Assembly (NCBI GenBank): GCA_029056365.1
Contig: JAIDBM010000076.1
Location: 1 to 30,537, forward strand
Direction of reading: 5' to 3'
Source: Muribaculaceae bacterium
GTDB lineage: Bacteria; Bacteroidota; Bacteroidia; Bacteroidales; Muribaculaceae
DNA: 30,537 bases
Of this stretch, positions 30,009 to 30,537 are shown piece by piece; the stretch's first letter is position 1; the number at the start of each line of letters is the position of its first letter. Made by a program: the position numbers and the translations under genes. The notes under the pieces were generated by a model. The model worked only from the letters and a program-made list of their open reading frames with translations, ran no database searches and was not told the origin of the DNA.

Positions 30009-30537
30009 TGGAAACCCAAAGTGAAGTACGTCCGGACGTACTGAATTATGACGATTTACGCCAGATGGTGCCGCAACTCGACGGCCATCCGCGTCTGGTG
30101 AACTGGCTTCTGCATTTCCTTTCGGTCGACAAGGTCAACGATGTGCATCGCCGGAACTGCGATACCCCCGGACCAGAGTTCGTTCGACGAATGCTTATCG
30201 ATGATTTCAAGATAAAGCTTCGTATCGACAACGAGCAAGTGCTTGAAAATCTGCCCGAAGGAGCGTTTATAACGGTGAGTAACCATCCGCTCGGCGCACT
30301 CGACGGAATTGCACTGATATATCTAATTACCCGTTATCGCCCGGAATACAAGGTTATGGTGAACATGATTTTGAATAAGATCAGCGCCATGCGTCCGAAT
30401 TTCATCGCCGTTGATGCCTGGGCTTCGGACGATCCGGCCAAAAGGGCTGTATCGGTGCGAGGTATAATGGAGGCCCTGAGGCAGTTGAAAAACGGCAAGC
30501 CGGTGGGCTTCTTTCCTGCCGGCGCCATGAGCAAGAC
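30008..30537 (+). CDS. Lysophospholipid acyltransferase / hemolysin-like (3' end missing)
   Basis: The first 176 residues of a PlsC-superfamily acyltransferase, cut off by the window end. The acyltransferase motif appears as SNHPLGALDGIAL (about 91-103), the NHPxGxxDG form found in the hemolysin-like subgroup rather than the classic NHxxxxD. The second block is FFPAGAMSK (168-176). The ATG overlaps the preceding stop by one base (TAATG), tying it to the inositol-lipid operon. It may acylate an amino-acid or glycerol lipid. The subgroup includes enzymes of ornithine or glycine lipid synthesis, but the acceptor cannot be decided from this fragment. Confidence 0.85.
   Translation, partial: METQSEVRPDVLNYDDLRQMVPQLDGHPRLVNWLLHFLSVDKVNDVHRRNCDTPGPEFVRRMLIDDFKIKLRIDNEQVLENLPEGAFITVSNHPLGALDGIALIYLITRYRPEYKVMVNMILNKISAMRPNFIAVDAWASDDPAKRAVSVRGIMEALRQLKNGKPVGFFPAGAMSK

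Noticed and set aside
1..30537. CRISPR arrays, insertion sequences, integrases, phage or toxin-antitoxin genes
   Set aside because: None seen; all long frames are accounted for by the genes listed and no regularly spaced repeats are present.

Overview
The window reads as chromosomal DNA from a Bacteroidales bacterium, most likely a gut Muribaculaceae-type organism. This is inferred from the moderately GC-rich coding DNA, Bacteroidetes-type promoters (TTTG or TTTC, 20 bases, TAnnTTTG), few Shine-Dalgarno sequences, a type IX secretion (T9SS) component with T9SS-sorted cargo proteins, DUF4831 and TSCPD family proteins, and a Bacteroidetes-type inositol-lipid gene cluster. No mobile element, CRISPR array or rRNA was seen, and no gene-free stretch exceeds 300 bases. 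The largest gaps are 9061-9261 and 25593-25827.

Region 1 (1-9114, + strand) is energy metabolism. The end of atpA and all of atpG (F1 ATPase alpha and gamma) run directly into nuoI, J, K, L, M and N of respiratory complex I, closed by a good intrinsic terminator. Region 2 (9262-11020, + strand) holds porV, a T9SS outer-membrane protein, and ispF of isoprenoid synthesis, followed by two strikingly perfect inverted repeats where transcription converges.

Region 3 (11036-18962, - strand) is a three-gene unit of secreted T9SS cargo: an M6 metalloprotease, then two large multidomain cleaved-adhesin/FN3 proteins. Region 4 (19112-22454, - strand) is an apparent operon of a family 2 glycosyltransferase, thyA, folA and a membrane histidine kinase whose start overlaps the folA stop. 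Region 5 (22549-25417, + strand) is a translationally coupled trio: a TSCPD-family protein, a fused NAD(P)HX epimerase/dehydratase, and an exported DUF4831 protein. A tRNA-Pro(CGG) on the - strand converges on it.

Region 6 (25828-30537, + strand) has a possible TerD-like protein with its own promoter. A second promoter then starts a tight operon: ATP-grasp enzyme, PgpA-like phosphatase, GtrA-like membrane protein, CDP-alcohol phosphatidyltransferase, Aur1-type PAP2 protein and a partial acyltransferase. The middle four match the Bacteroides pathway for phosphatidylinositol and inositol phosphorylceramide. The position where Bacteroides carries myo-inositol-phosphate synthase is taken by the ATP-grasp protein. 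This suggests, without proving, that inositol phosphate is made by phosphorylating inositol, and it is the most interesting part of the window.
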